A stretch of DNA of 15,283 bases from CAZMVU01 sp964569295 (lineage in GTDB: Bacteria; Hydrogenedentota; Hydrogenedentia; Hydrogenedentales; JAGMZX01): positions 1 through 15,283 of the forward strand of contig CAZMVU010000113.1 of NCBI GenBank assembly GCA_964569295.1. The letters are read 5' to 3'. Positions 6,581-14,497 of the stretch are shown here, one piece after another (the first letter of the stretch is position 1; each line of letters opens with the position of its first letter). Made by a program: the position numbers and the translations under genes. A model generated the notes under the pieces. The model saw nothing but the letters and a program-made list of their open reading frames with translations. It did not search any database and was not told the DNA's origin.

Positions 6581-6793
6581 TTCTTTGTCCGTGCACCATG
6601 CGGCGCCGATCCAGGGTCGCTGCGCGTTAGCACCGGTATGCCGGCGGTTTCCAGCCGTCACGGCAATAGGGCACAAGGTGTTCGCCAGGAGGCGGCACAT
6701 CGTCGAGGCGTTGCCGGTCACTATGAAGTGGGTTTCGGATGTATGTGCAGGCTATTCATTTTTCCTGCGCATGGGGGATTGGCGATTGTTGAA
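6567..6793. other. Stretch without a supported gene
   Basis: Between the DUF4177 promoter palindrome and the sulfatase remnant neither strand gives a frame that resembles a known family or has a good start. It may hold decayed DNA downstream of the remnant. If the remnant is not counted as a gene, the gene-free stretch extends from 6520 to 7009. Confidence 0.5.
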
Positions 6794-6991
6794 TCAGCGG
6801 CTCCCATCGCGCAGCGCGTCCATCGCGCGTTGGTAATACGGCACCGGGGTCGGTCCAGACAGTAACGGGTCGTCCACCTCTTCCATCCAGGCAAGCAGTT
6901 GTCGCGTGAGGTCACGCACAAGGTCGGCGTTTTCCGGCTCGGAACCGATGTCGTGCAATTCGAAGGGGTCATTGAATTTTCTTCTGTTCAT
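6794..6991 (-). pseudogene. C-terminal remnant of a sulfatase, or short ORF derived from one
   Basis: 65 residues. FNDPFELHDIGSEPEN (6-21) resembles the ELYDLxxDPxExxN block near the C-terminus of type I sulfatases, and QLLAWMEEVDDPLLSGP (31-47) resembles their usual closing WMEETDDPLL segment. The linker between these blocks looks shorter than usual. The entire catalytic part, including the formylglycine C/SxPxR motif, is missing: the sequence upstream is the unrelated phosphofructokinase gene, ending 18 bases away. Oddly, the fragment begins with ATG preceded by GGGAGG at about 5 bases, so it may be translated. The sulfatase reading rests on motif recognition only; a genuine small unknown protein is the alternative. 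Confidence 0.5.
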
Positions 6992-7009
6992 ACGGCCCTC
7001 CCGTTCAGG

Positions 7010-8293
7010 TTACCGCGTGGCCTGAAGCACGTAGGCGGGAAGCTTCTTCTCGGCGAAGAGGGGCTTCAAACGGGCGAATCGCTGCCGGCCGTTGATGACC
7101 GGCACGCTCGCCCAGTCTTCACCGATGAGCGGCTTCGCGTAGGCGATGAAGTCGTCGGTAACATCGATGCGCGTCGGGGCGATCCAATCCTGGGGGAAGG
7201 TGCGTTCCGAGTTGGCCACATCCTCGAGGGGCACCTTATCATAGCGCACGTTGTAGATGGGACCGGGTTCGCGCAGAATCGTGGACATCCAGCCGCTTTC
7301 GCCCGCCTGCGCGATGAGGGCTGCTTTCTGCCCAACCTTGTAGGCTTCGTCGAGATCCGGAATCGAGGCATAGACGCAGGTGTCGCGCTGGTCGGTACCA
7401 TAGACCTGGCCGCGTGCGGCGCCCCGGGCTGCAAGGCCCTTCTCGTTGAGCAGGTTGACCACCATTTGCGATACGGTCAGCTTCGATGCGCTGAATTGCA
7501 CATGCCCGAAACTGTCGCGCGTGGCACCCACGTCGCCCATGTCGAACCCTTCGCTCACCACCACGATGCAGCGGCCGTCCCGCTTGAGTTGGTCGTTCAC
7601 GTTGTCGCACATCTGCTCGGGCGTCACCTTGGATTCCGCGAGATAAATCTGCAGCGGCATTTCGCGTTTGGGATCGGCGAGGCGCGCGGCAGCGGGGATG
7701 AACCCGATCTTGCGGCCCATTGCCTGGAGGACGAGCACGGGGTCGGCCGGGCAGGAGCCGCGGTTTTCCTCGTCCGCATTTTGTACGGCCCCCATCCAGT
7801 ACCGTGCCACGCTGCCGTAGCCCGGCGTGTGGTCGATGAGCTTGAACTCGGAGTCGCCCACATCGTTGTCGATGGTTTTCGGCACGCCCACCCCGATCAG
7901 GTCCAAGCCCTGCTTCTGGGCGAGTTGGGCCACTTTGTTCGCGGTGTCCATCGAGTCGTTGCCGCCGTTATAGAAGAAATAGCCGATATCGTGGGCCTTG
8001 AACACATCGATTACCCGCTGAAAGTCTTCGTCCTGGTGATCTTTCAGCTTGTAGCGGCAGGTGCCGATAGCGCCGGCGGCCGGGGTATAACGCAGCAACG
8101 CGATTTCGTCCTCATCCTGTGCGGAGAGCTCGAGCAGCTCCTCATTCAATACGCCTTCGATGCCGTGCCAGCCGCCGTAGACGGCGCCAAAAGTTTCGGG
8201 GTATGCCCGGCAGGTTTCGATAACACCACGCAGGGAGCTGTTGATTACGGGGCTGGGACCGCCGGACTGTGCGACGATGACGTTCTTGGGCAT
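7010..8293 (-). CDS. pfp: 6-phosphofructokinase, pyrophosphate-dependent type
   Basis: 427 residues interconverting fructose 6-phosphate and fructose 1,6-bisphosphate in the cytosol. The N-terminal VAQSGGPSPVIN (7-18) is the nucleotide/phosphate loop. GGNDS (110-114) and PKTIDND (138-144) carry Asp113 and Lys139 at the two positions that are glycine in ATP-using PfkA and Asp/Lys in PPi-using enzymes, so PPi is the predicted donor. Asp142 is the catalytic base; MGR (192-194) and SEGF (247-250) are further sugar-phosphate contacts. It starts 1 base after the lipoprotein stop, with GAGGAG inside that gene's end, indicating coupled translation. A longer frame running back through the lipoprotein gene is spurious. 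It is the last intact gene of the minus-strand operon. Confidence 0.92.
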   Translation of the reverse strand: MPKNVIVAQSGGPSPVINSSLRGVIETCRAYPETFGAVYGGWHGIEGVLNEELLELSAQDEDEIALLRYTPAAGAIGTCRYKLKDHQDEDFQRVIDVFKAHDIGYFFYNGGNDSMDTANKVAQLAQKQGLDLIGVGVPKTIDNDVGDSEFKLIDHTPGYGSVARYWMGAVQNADEENRGSCPADPVLVLQAMGRKIGFIPAAARLADPKREMPLQIYLAESKVTPEQMCDNVNDQLKRDGRCIVVVSEGFDMGDVGATRDSFGHVQFSASKLTVSQMVVNLLNEKGLAARGAARGQVYGTDQRDTCVYASIPDLDEAYKVGQKAALIAQAGESGWMSTILREPGPIYNVRYDKVPLEDVANSERTFPQDWIAPTRIDVTDDFIAYAKPLIGEDWASVPVINGRQRFARLKPLFAEKKLPAYVLQATR

Positions 8294-8294
8294 A

Positions 8295-8966
8295 TTACTC
8301 TTCTCCTCGATTTTCCGGGGTTTCGGTCGTTTCATCAGCGGTCGGCCGGGGACCGACCGGGATGACGAGAAATGCGCTGCGTTTGCCCACGACCATAGTG
8401 TGTTTAATGGCGCGGGCCTGTTTGTTGTTGGGATACTGCTCAAGCACCGCGTTGATGGCGCGAAGCCCTGCCGGCAGGCCCTCGAGCAAGTACCGCGCCC
8501 GGGCGAGGCCCAGCATGTGACGCAGGCGTTTCGCGGGATCGGGCGGCTGCGCTTCATACGCATTGATGGCCGTTTGGTAGGCGTGCCGTGCCTTGCTCTG
8601 GCGGCCGAGCTGTTCGAGATAAATGCCGTGCACGAGGTGCAGGTGCGGGTCGGAGGTCTGGTCAAGGGCCAGCACATTCTCGAGGATGCCTACCGCTTCC
8701 TCATACTCACCGGCATCCGCCAGAAGCATCGCCTTGTCCACCTTTGCGCCCAGGAACCGCGGGTCCGCCTTGATGGCCTCATCAAGTAATTCGAGGGCAT
8801 ATGCGCGCTCCCCCTGCTCGAGCATCTCGTGGGCGCGGGTGGCCAGGTCGAGGGCGTGATGCTTGGGCACGTAAGCCGGCGGCCCGGGCGGCTCCGCCTG
8901 GTAGCAGGCCGCGAGCATAAGGACGGCAGCCAGCAATGGCAAGATACGGTGTTGCGGTAAAATCAT
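8295..8966 (-). CDS. TPR-repeat lipoprotein
   Basis: 223 residues. The N-terminus has a short basic segment, a hydrophobic core and the lipobox Leu18-Ala-Ala-Cys21, so it should be exported and lipidated at Cys21, facing the periplasm or outside. Residues about 40-140 contain three TPR-like helical hairpins (for example GERAYALELLDEAIKADP, GEYEEAVGILENVLALD and a third near GRQSKARHAYQTAI), and a fourth is likely at 150-185. The tail is Pro/Thr/Glu-rich. Such repeats mediate protein binding; no enzyme motif is present. It lies 19 bases after the LarA-like gene and 1 base before pfp. Its ribosome binding site is weak. A functional link to the sugar-acid genes is unproven. Confidence 0.82.
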   Translation of the reverse strand: MILPQHRILPLLAAVLMLAACYQAEPPGPPAYVPKHHALDLATRAHEMLEQGERAYALELLDEAIKADPRFLGAKVDKAMLLADAGEYEEAVGILENVLALDQTSDPHLHLVHGIYLEQLGRQSKARHAYQTAINAYEAQPPDPAKRLRHMLGLARARYLLEGLPAGLRAINAVLEQYPNNKQARAIKHTMVVGKRSAFLVIPVGPRPTADETTETPENRGEE

Positions 8967-8985
8967 GTGTGTTTACCATGTCGCT

Positions 8986-10233
8986 TCATTGTAGGCGGTA
9001 GAGGATTTCACCAGCGTTTTCGACGAGCAGCAGGCCTTCATCTTCCCGGTTGCGCCAGGCTTCCGGATCGATCGCGTCGGGATCCCGGTAACCCAGGCTG
9101 ATACGCCGGCAGGTTTCCTCCGGTATGCCCGTCGCGAGGGTCACGCTTACCCGTGGTATTTCGACGCCATTCTCAAAAACGCCGCCGCCGCGCACATGCG
9201 TCGAGTGGGCGAGAATGCCGCCGGGGATGTCACGGAAACGTTCCATCTGCGCCGTGAAGTAGTCGCGGATATGATAGCCGATACGCTCGATGAGCTCCCC
9301 ATGGGTCACGCTTACCTCGCGCACATGCTTGCCGTAGATAATGAGTTCGCCCCCATCCGCAACGACCGGCTCGAGTTTGTACATGCACTTGCCCGCGACC
9401 CAGAGGTCTTCATACATATCCGGCGCCATGGCGAGCACACTCTTGAACGGCCGTTCCTTGTAGATGATGTGGGTCGTGGCCGAAAGGTCCGCCGCCTCTT
9501 CCCAGGCCTCCTCGGGCGTGCCGAAGTAGATTGCCTTGGTGTTTTTGCGCACTACATTGAGGCAGAAGGCGCACTTCTCGGCAGGGATCATGGCGGCGGC
9601 ACGGTTGATGACGTCGCGCACGGGCGTGTGCTTGGTGCCATTGATGGTGGCGTTGGTAATCAGCGCGCCCAGCCAATGGAACAGGTTCAGGATGTCCGCG
9701 CCGGCAACACCGGGAAAGAAATACTTGTTGCCGCCGGAAAACCCCACCACCTCATGGGGAAACACCGGCCCCATGATGCACAGGAGGTCGTAATCGAGCA
9801 CCCGTTTGTTCACGAGCACATCGGCGCGTTGGCGCAAGCGTCCCTGCGAAAGCTCCTCGATGTCGTCTTCCGTCATCGTGCCAATGTTGGCGAGCGCATC
9901 CTCGTTCTTCCACTCATGGTTGAAGATGCCCACATCGGCGAACGTGGTGTTGCGCGCTTCCTCGGTAATACCAAAAAGCCGGTAGATGACCTCGGGCGGC
10001 TCGGGCGGATGTGTGCCCAGGGCGATGAGAAAATCCATCTTGGCCACCCGGTCGTGGATGGCGCTGTGCATGGCCCGGAACATGATGTCCATGGGCATCG
10101 AGCGGGTGTGGTCGGGCACGATGAAGAGCACACGCTTGCCGTCTACATTCATCGAGCCGGCCGCTTTGTGCACGAACGCCTGAATCTCCTCCTCGGAGAG
10201 GAAGCCGTCGTTATTGACTTGTTGCAGGACCAT
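8986..10233 (-). CDS. larA: LarA-family nickel-pincer 2-hydroxyacid racemase/epimerase
   Basis: 415 residues. The LarA-type catalytic set is seen in order: PDHTR with Asp41 and Arg44, LGTHPPE with His75, FPHEVVGFSGGNKYFFPGVAG with His160 and Lys170, and FHW with His186. The His160-Lys170-His186 spacings (10 and 16) equal those of the Lactiplantibacillus plantarum lactate racemase; the lysine holds the covalently attached nickel-pincer nucleotide. The family includes lactate, malate and hydroxyglutarate racemases and a D-gluconate 2-epimerase, so lactate need not be the substrate. Next to a mannonate-oxidoreductase-like gene, a sugar-acid 2-epimerase is my best inference. No cofactor genes larB, larC or larE are in the window. 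GGGGGG 4 bases before the ATG is a mediocre ribosome site. Confidence 0.85.
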   Translation of the reverse strand: MVLQQVNNDGFLSEEEIQAFVHKAAGSMNVDGKRVLFIVPDHTRSMPMDIMFRAMHSAIHDRVAKMDFLIALGTHPPEPPEVIYRLFGITEEARNTTFADVGIFNHEWKNEDALANIGTMTEDDIEELSQGRLRQRADVLVNKRVLDYDLLCIMGPVFPHEVVGFSGGNKYFFPGVAGADILNLFHWLGALITNATINGTKHTPVRDVINRAAAMIPAEKCAFCLNVVRKNTKAIYFGTPEEAWEEAADLSATTHIIYKERPFKSVLAMAPDMYEDLWVAGKCMYKLEPVVADGGELIIYGKHVREVSVTHGELIERIGYHIRDYFTAQMERFRDIPGGILAHSTHVRGGGVFENGVEIPRVSVTLATGIPEETCRRISLGYRDPDAIDPEAWRNREDEGLLLVENAGEILYRLQ

Positions 10234-10257
10234 AAAGCCCCCCGGTGTGTTGTGCGG

Positions 10258-11427
10258 TTACATGCCGCCGGTGACGGAAGGCGTGGGCGTGGCGATGGTA
10301 AAGCCAATCCCCGCCAGTTTTTGTTCGAGCTGCGCATCGGGCGCCGCCAGTTCGACGGCGGTATTGAAGAATTCGCGCCGCACAGGATATGTTTTTCGCA
10401 GGTGGTCGAAGGCTATCGGTTGCTCATCCGGTGTGGCCGACAGCAGCCGGCTGCGCATGTCCGCGTCGTCGCGCCGGATGTCGTACACAGCGCGTACGGT
10501 CTGAGCCAGCGCGTTTGGTTCGTCCGCATATACCGTGATGTGTGCCTGCTTGGGCGGCGGCAGGAGAGGCGTCACATCGAAAGTGGGGGAGATGCCCAAG
10601 TGCTTGCAGGCCGCCTCGTAGATTTGCATGGTGCCGTTTACTTTCCCGTCGAAGGAGTAACCGGCGATATGCGGTGTACCCAGGTCCACGAGCTCGAGCA
10701 GGCTGGAATCGATGACCGGTTCGTCCTCCCACACATCGAGCACACAGCCCTTCAGACTCCCGCTCTCGAGCGCGGCTTCGAGGTAGCCGCTATGGACTAC
10801 CGGGCCGCGTGACGAATTGATGAGGATTGTTTGCGGCCCCATACGCGCGATGAACGTGTCGTCCACGAGATGGTGTGTGGCATGGGGTCCTTCTTTCGTG
10901 AGCGGCACGTGCAGGGTGATGATGTCGCAGCCGAAGATGGCCTCGATGGGCCGGTATTTCGGATCGCCCGTAGACGAAGCCAGCGGTGGGTCGTTCAATA
11001 CGCAGGTCATGCCGAGCGCCTCGGCCTTCTGCTGCACCTTCGATCCGACATTGCCGACGCCCACGATGCCCAATGAAAGGCTGGCGAGATCCAGCATGTG
11101 CCTATCCGCCAGCGCGATCAGCGCCGACACGATATACTCGGCGACGGAGTTCGCGTTGCAGCCGGGCGCGCTTGCATAGCCAATGCCCCGCGCGGCCAGT
11201 AAAGCCTTGTCGATGTGGTCCTCGCCAATGGTGCACGTGCCCACGAACCGCAAAGATGCTCCCTCGATAAGCGCGGCGTCCACCTGGGTGATAGACCGTA
11301 CAATCAGCAGATCGGCATCCCGCACGAGTTCAGGCGTAATGGCCCGGCCCGGCGCGGTCTCGACCTTGCCGAGTGTGGTGAAGGCTTCTTCCCCGTAAGG
11401 GATGTTTTCATCGGCCACGATTCGCAT
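10258..11427 (-). CDS. pdxB: PdxB-like 4-phosphoerythronate dehydrogenase
   Basis: 389 residues, an NAD-dependent D-2-hydroxyacid dehydrogenase. The start MRIVADENIPYGEEAF, the block APGCNANSVAEYIVSAL (87-103) and the Rossmann motif GIVGVGNVG (120-128) closely follow E. coli PdxB. The catalytic triad is Arg207 (SSRGPVV), Glu236 (WEDEP) and His253 (TPHIAGYS), one less than the E. coli numbering. Unlike generic dehydrogenases, it keeps the PdxB C-terminal dimerisation region (LLPPPKQAHITVYA onward, with VYDIRRDDADMR). The reaction expected is oxidation of 4-phospho-D-erythronate in DXP-dependent pyridoxal phosphate synthesis. In this sugar-acid operon a related substrate is possible. ATG at 11427 has AAGG about 7 bases upstream; longer frames overlap the HAD gene and are rejected. 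Confidence 0.85.
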   Translation of the reverse strand: MRIVADENIPYGEEAFTTLGKVETAPGRAITPELVRDADLLIVRSITQVDAALIEGASLRFVGTCTIGEDHIDKALLAARGIGYASAPGCNANSVAEYIVSALIALADRHMLDLASLSLGIVGVGNVGSKVQQKAEALGMTCVLNDPPLASSTGDPKYRPIEAIFGCDIITLHVPLTKEGPHATHHLVDDTFIARMGPQTILINSSRGPVVHSGYLEAALESGSLKGCVLDVWEDEPVIDSSLLELVDLGTPHIAGYSFDGKVNGTMQIYEAACKHLGISPTFDVTPLLPPPKQAHITVYADEPNALAQTVRAVYDIRRDDADMRSRLLSATPDEQPIAFDHLRKTYPVRREFFNTAVELAAPDAQLEQKLAGIGFTIATPTPSVTGGM

Positions 11428-11446
11428 GGTTAACCTTGGCGTGCAG

Positions 11447-12352
11447 TTACTGGCCCCGTTTCCACGGCGGTGTCTCCGGCAGGTAGTCCTCGAATTCGGC
11501 GATAAGCTGCGCTTCGTATGCGCCGGCGTATTCGCCCGCGAAAAACTTGTCGAGCGACTCACGGTACAGCTGTTCCCAGGACGCTTCTTCACACCCCGGG
11601 TTGATAGGATAGAAGAGGGCGTTGTTGGCACGGGCCGCCTTTAGGTCGCCGTTGGCGTCACCGATCATGAGGATGTTCTGCTCTTCGTAGCGGTCTTCGC
11701 AGGCATAGCCGATGTGCTCGCCTTTCTTCCCCATTTCCTGGCCGTTGATAGCGAACACATACCGGGCGAGGTCTTGCTCTTCCCATTCGCGCTGTAGTGC
11801 TTCACACGGCGTTTGCGAGCAGACCATCATGTCAGCCTGGTCCTGTGCCTTGTGCAGGCACTCACGCACATAGGGAAACGGCGGCAGTCCGCCCTGCACG
11901 ATGTCCGATACCGACTGGTTTACGGCCTTGGACCACTGCAGGGCGAGGTGCATGTCGGGCGCCTGCTGTTCGTCGTGCGCATTGCACCAGGCCTCGAGGG
12001 CCGGGTTACCCAGCTTGTTTTCGATCTTGATCCAGTTGCGCAGGTTCGGCGCTTCGGGAATTTCGATCTCCCGCGCCATGGCCTCGGGCCAATCCTTCAA
12101 CAGGTCGAACACCTTGATGAGGGCGGGGAACCGGTTCACACCGCGCCACATGCTGTATAGGTTCACGAATTCGCCCGCCGCACGCGCGTATTTCGACACA
12201 GCCTGCAGGCCCCAGTAGCGGATAATGTTCGGGATGAAACACTCCTTGTGCTTGATCTCCATCGTGTCGAAGGCGCAGCCGTCGGAGTCGATGGCAATGA
12301 GAAACTTGTGCTTCGGCTGGTGTTCTTTGAGTACGGCCGTGGGGTCGCTCAT
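11447..12352 (-). CDS. HAD-superfamily hydrolase, substrate unknown
   Basis: 301 residues. Motif I IAIDSDGCAFDT gives the nucleophile Asp22 and acid/base Asp24. A large helical cap (about 30-160) follows. Motif II is CSQTP with Ser179, Lys209/Lys210 near GQEMGKKGEH is a motif III candidate, and motif IV ILMIGDANGDLKAA supplies Asp232 and Asp236. All phosphatase residues are therefore present. About 50 C-terminal residues extend beyond the fold (FFAGEYAGAYEAQLIAEFEDYLPETPPW). The cap, rich in Trp and Asn, does not match a HAD subfamily I can name. The gene lies 33 bases after the mannonate-oxidoreductase-like gene and 19 bases before pdxB; a sugar phosphate or phosphosugar acid is a reasonable but unproven substrate. 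Confidence 0.8.
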   Translation of the reverse strand: MSDPTAVLKEHQPKHKFLIAIDSDGCAFDTMEIKHKECFIPNIIRYWGLQAVSKYARAAGEFVNLYSMWRGVNRFPALIKVFDLLKDWPEAMAREIEIPEAPNLRNWIKIENKLGNPALEAWCNAHDEQQAPDMHLALQWSKAVNQSVSDIVQGGLPPFPYVRECLHKAQDQADMMVCSQTPCEALQREWEEQDLARYVFAINGQEMGKKGEHIGYACEDRYEEQNILMIGDANGDLKAARANNALFYPINPGCEEASWEQLYRESLDKFFAGEYAGAYEAQLIAEFEDYLPETPPWKRGQ

Positions 12353-12385
12353 GGGTTATGATTCCTTATGGATGTTAGATACTGC

Positions 12386-13216
12386 TTACACGCCGGAGAA
12401 GGCGGAGAACCCGCCGTCGATAGGCACCACAATACCAGTCACGAACTGCGCGGCATCGCTCGCCAGCCATACGCTCACGCCCACAAGATCCGCCGGGGTG
12501 CCATAGCGGGCCATAGGCGTATGCGCAATAATCGATTGGCCACGCGGCGTGGGTTCGCCGGTCTCTTTGTCGGTGAGCAGGAACCGGTTCTGCTCGGTGA
12601 GGAAGAAGCCCGGGGCGATGGCGTTCACCCGGAGATTGGGCGTGTATTCCTGCGCCATATGCACGGCAAGCCACTGGGTGAAATTGCTCACGGCCGCCTT
12701 CGCTGCGCTGTAACCCGGAATACGCGTAAGGGGGCGGAACGCATTCATGGACGAGACATTGATCACCGCTCCGCCGCTTTCCTGCACCGTCATGCGCTTG
12801 AGAAACACCTGCGATGGCGCGATACATCCGCCCACGAGGTTCAGATCCACCACTTTTTGCAGGGCATCCGGTGCGAGGTCGAAGAAAGACAGATCCGGCC
12901 GGGTGGTCGCCGCGCTCATATTGCCGCCCACCGCGTTCACCAACACGTCTACATGCCCGTAGTCATTGCAGATCGCATCGCAACAGGCTTGGATGCTCGC
13001 GTGATCGAATACATCCAGGTGGTAGCCCTTCGCCGTGCCACCGCCGCCGGTGATGGCCTTTGCCACGTTGTTGGCGTTGTCCACCAGCACGTCCGCCACC
13101 GCCACCGTACCGCCGGCCGCCCCAAAACCCGCGGCTATCTCGCCGCCAAGTACCCCGCCGCCGCCTGTGACGACGCAGACTTTGCCTTCCAGACTGAACA
13201 GCTTAGCAATATCCAT
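12386..13216 (-). CDS. SDR oxidoreductase resembling D-mannonate oxidoreductase (YjmF/UxuB type)
   Basis: 276 residues. The nucleotide-binding TGGGGVLG is at 17-24, with Asn125 (DLNLVG), Ser155 (INVSSMNAF), Tyr169 and Lys173 (YSAAK) as the SDR catalytic tetrad. The blocks SSMNAFRPLTRIPGYSAAKA, VNAIAPGFFLTEQNR and the C-terminal DGGFSAFSGV are the ones I associate with the short-chain D-mannonate oxidoreductase (fructuronate reductase) of Bacillus and its relatives, which interconverts D-fructuronate and D-mannonate with NAD(H). The start at 13216 has GGAGGAG 9 bases upstream; an upstream in-frame extension lacks support. It is the first gene of the minus-strand operon, behind a candidate promoter. 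Another sugar-acid dehydrogenase of the same clan is the main alternative. Confidence 0.88.
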   Translation of the reverse strand: MDIAKLFSLEGKVCVVTGGGGVLGGEIAAGFGAAGGTVAVADVLVDNANNVAKAITGGGGTAKGYHLDVFDHASIQACCDAICNDYGHVDVLVNAVGGNMSAATTRPDLSFFDLAPDALQKVVDLNLVGGCIAPSQVFLKRMTVQESGGAVINVSSMNAFRPLTRIPGYSAAKAAVSNFTQWLAVHMAQEYTPNLRVNAIAPGFFLTEQNRFLLTDKETGEPTPRGQSIIAHTPMARYGTPADLVGVSVWLASDAAQFVTGIVVPIDGGFSAFSGV

Positions 13217-13233
13217 GATCCTGATCTCCTCCG

Positions 13234-13249
13234 GGTAAACGCGGTAAAC
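13234..13249. repeat. Direct repeat GGTAAAC in the leader of the minus-strand operon
   Basis: GGTAAAC occurs at 13234-13240 and again at 13243-13249, a 9-base step (nearly one helical turn), between the candidate promoter and the ribosome binding site of the SDR gene. It could be a protein-binding site, but it is short enough to be chance. Confidence 0.3.
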
Positions 13250-13293
13250 AGGCCTGGCATGCAGGCAGTGGCCGCAGGCACGGCAACGCACGA

Positions 13294-13322
13294 ATCCTAG
13301 CAAAGTGCGCGCGGCGATTCAA
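13294..13322 (-). promoter_or_regulatory. Candidate promoter of the sugar-acid/PFK operon
   Basis: On the minus strand TTGAAT (13317-13322) and TAGGAT (13294-13299) are separated by 17 bases, four of six matches to each consensus box. It lies in the 167-base gap between the M14 peptidase gene and the SDR gene and would leave a leader of roughly 70 bases. The six genes that follow have gaps of 33, 19, 24, 19 and 1 bases, consistent with one transcript. Confidence 0.45.
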
Positions 13323-13383
13323 ACGATGGAATGTAGCGAAACGCGTAAAACGGACCGAATATGGCGCACAAAAACACTCGTAT

Positions 13384-14427
13384 TCAGCGTATTGCGGACA
13401 CAAGCGACAGTACAATGACCGCTAGTTGCACGTGCAGTTGAAAGCGCAGGGGGACTGGCGCCACGCCGTATTGCCGGCCGAGTGCTTCCACAGCGTCTGT
13501 GCCCTGTGCCTGGGCTTCCTGCATCGCGTCGCGGAAGCGCAGCAGAATCGGATTGTCCAGGGACGTTTCGCCGCGGGTGAGGTGGAACAGGGGCATCTCG
13601 GTAACGACACACAGTGGGTTGCCGCCCATTGCCATGGCATACTCCATTGAGCTGGGCCGGAATTTTTGCGCCGTTTCGGGGTCGCCTGTGTGTTTGAAGT
13701 GTGCGCGCATGGCCATGGCGGTGGGGGTTGTGGCAAAGCCGGGGCGCAGGCGTGTAAAGCCTTTGGCGCCTTTGCGGTCAATGTCGTGCAGCGGGAAGCC
13801 CCGCACGGCGAGGACCGATTCGATGGCGTCCATGAGCGCGCCGGCGTGTTCCGCCCATTCCTTGCAGATGAGACACCACGCCCCCTCAGCCCACGCCATG
13901 CCATGCAAGGAAAAGTGCGCGGCGAAGGGCGCGTGCGCCCGCAAGAAAGTCATGGCCCCTTTGTTTTCCGGCCGTGGGCCGGGTGCATCGCCAAAACCGA
14001 ACTCGATATCATCGCCCGGCGGTTCACGCCGAGCGTGTTGTGTGTAGCACACAAAGTCCGGCGGATTGTCGAACCAGGCACGGTTGCGGTCCGCGCCGTC
14101 GGGGTTGATTTGTGGTACGACGCAGAAGTGGAACCGTTCGAGCAATTCCGGGAAATGCCTTCCCAGCAACACGGGCAGCGCCTGGGCCGTCATGGGCCCC
14201 GTCGGCTCGTCGGCATGACTGCCCGCTACGATGGAAACCCGCTGTGCACCGCCGCCAAAGCGCATACCGAAGATATCCTGGCCGTCGCGGGACTGCCCGA
14301 TGACCTCGTGTGCGACGCCGTCGAGTGCGGCAAGGTGTGCCCGCAGGGCTGCATTGTCCCGGAAGCGGATGTGCGCATCGCTGATGATGATCTTGGCGCA
14401 ACGGCTTGCCCATTGCTGCATATTCAT
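13384..14427 (-). CDS. M14-family zinc carboxypeptidase
   Basis: 347 residues. Zinc ligands of the M14 fold are visible as His71-x-x-Glu74 in GSHADEPTGP and His175 in FSLHGMAW; NPDGADRNR (108-116) is the substrate-binding asparagine/arginine block, and Glu277 in VVTEMPLF is the catalytic glutamate. The length fits a single catalytic domain. There is no clear signal peptide when started at ATG 14427, so it may be cytosolic, for instance an amidase acting on peptide or peptidoglycan fragments; the exact substrate is open. The last residues (LAVIVLSLVSA) are unusually hydrophobic and might touch the membrane. The start is uncertain: ribosome sites are weak at 14427 and at ATG 14421. It is divergent from the Cys-rich gene and 167 bases ahead of the SDR operon. 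Confidence 0.85.
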   Translation of the reverse strand: MNMQQWASRCAKIIISDAHIRFRDNAALRAHLAALDGVAHEVIGQSRDGQDIFGMRFGGGAQRVSIVAGSHADEPTGPMTAQALPVLLGRHFPELLERFHFCVVPQINPDGADRNRAWFDNPPDFVCYTQHARREPPGDDIEFGFGDAPGPRPENKGAMTFLRAHAPFAAHFSLHGMAWAEGAWCLICKEWAEHAGALMDAIESVLAVRGFPLHDIDRKGAKGFTRLRPGFATTPTAMAMRAHFKHTGDPETAQKFRPSSMEYAMAMGGNPLCVVTEMPLFHLTRGETSLDNPILLRFRDAMQEAQAQGTDAVEALGRQYGVAPVPLRFQLHVQLAVIVLSLVSAIR

Positions 14428-14468
14428 GGGCCGAGTGTAGAGGCCGCGGCGGGGTGGTGTCCAGCGGT

Positions 14469-14497
14469 TTGCCCATGTGTGGCGCACCCGCTACACT
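14469..14497 (+). promoter_or_regulatory. Weak candidate promoter for the Cys-rich protein gene
   Basis: TTGCCC (14469-14474) and TACACT (14492-14497) are 17 bases apart, in the 173-base divergent gap. Downstream, AGGTTA (14547-14552) and TAACCT (14580-14585) are inverted partners just before the ribosome binding site and might form a leader hairpin. No convincing promoter was seen for the peptidase on the other strand. Confidence 0.28.

Noticed and set aside
6899..8365. A plus-strand open frame of nearly 490 codons across pfp
   Set aside because: The minus-strand frame has all phosphofructokinase motifs; the plus frame has no recognisable domain or start signal.
9196..10812. A plus-strand open frame of nearly 540 codons across larA and pdxB
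   Set aside because: It spans two real minus-strand genes and the gap between them and shows no domain, so it is a shadow frame.
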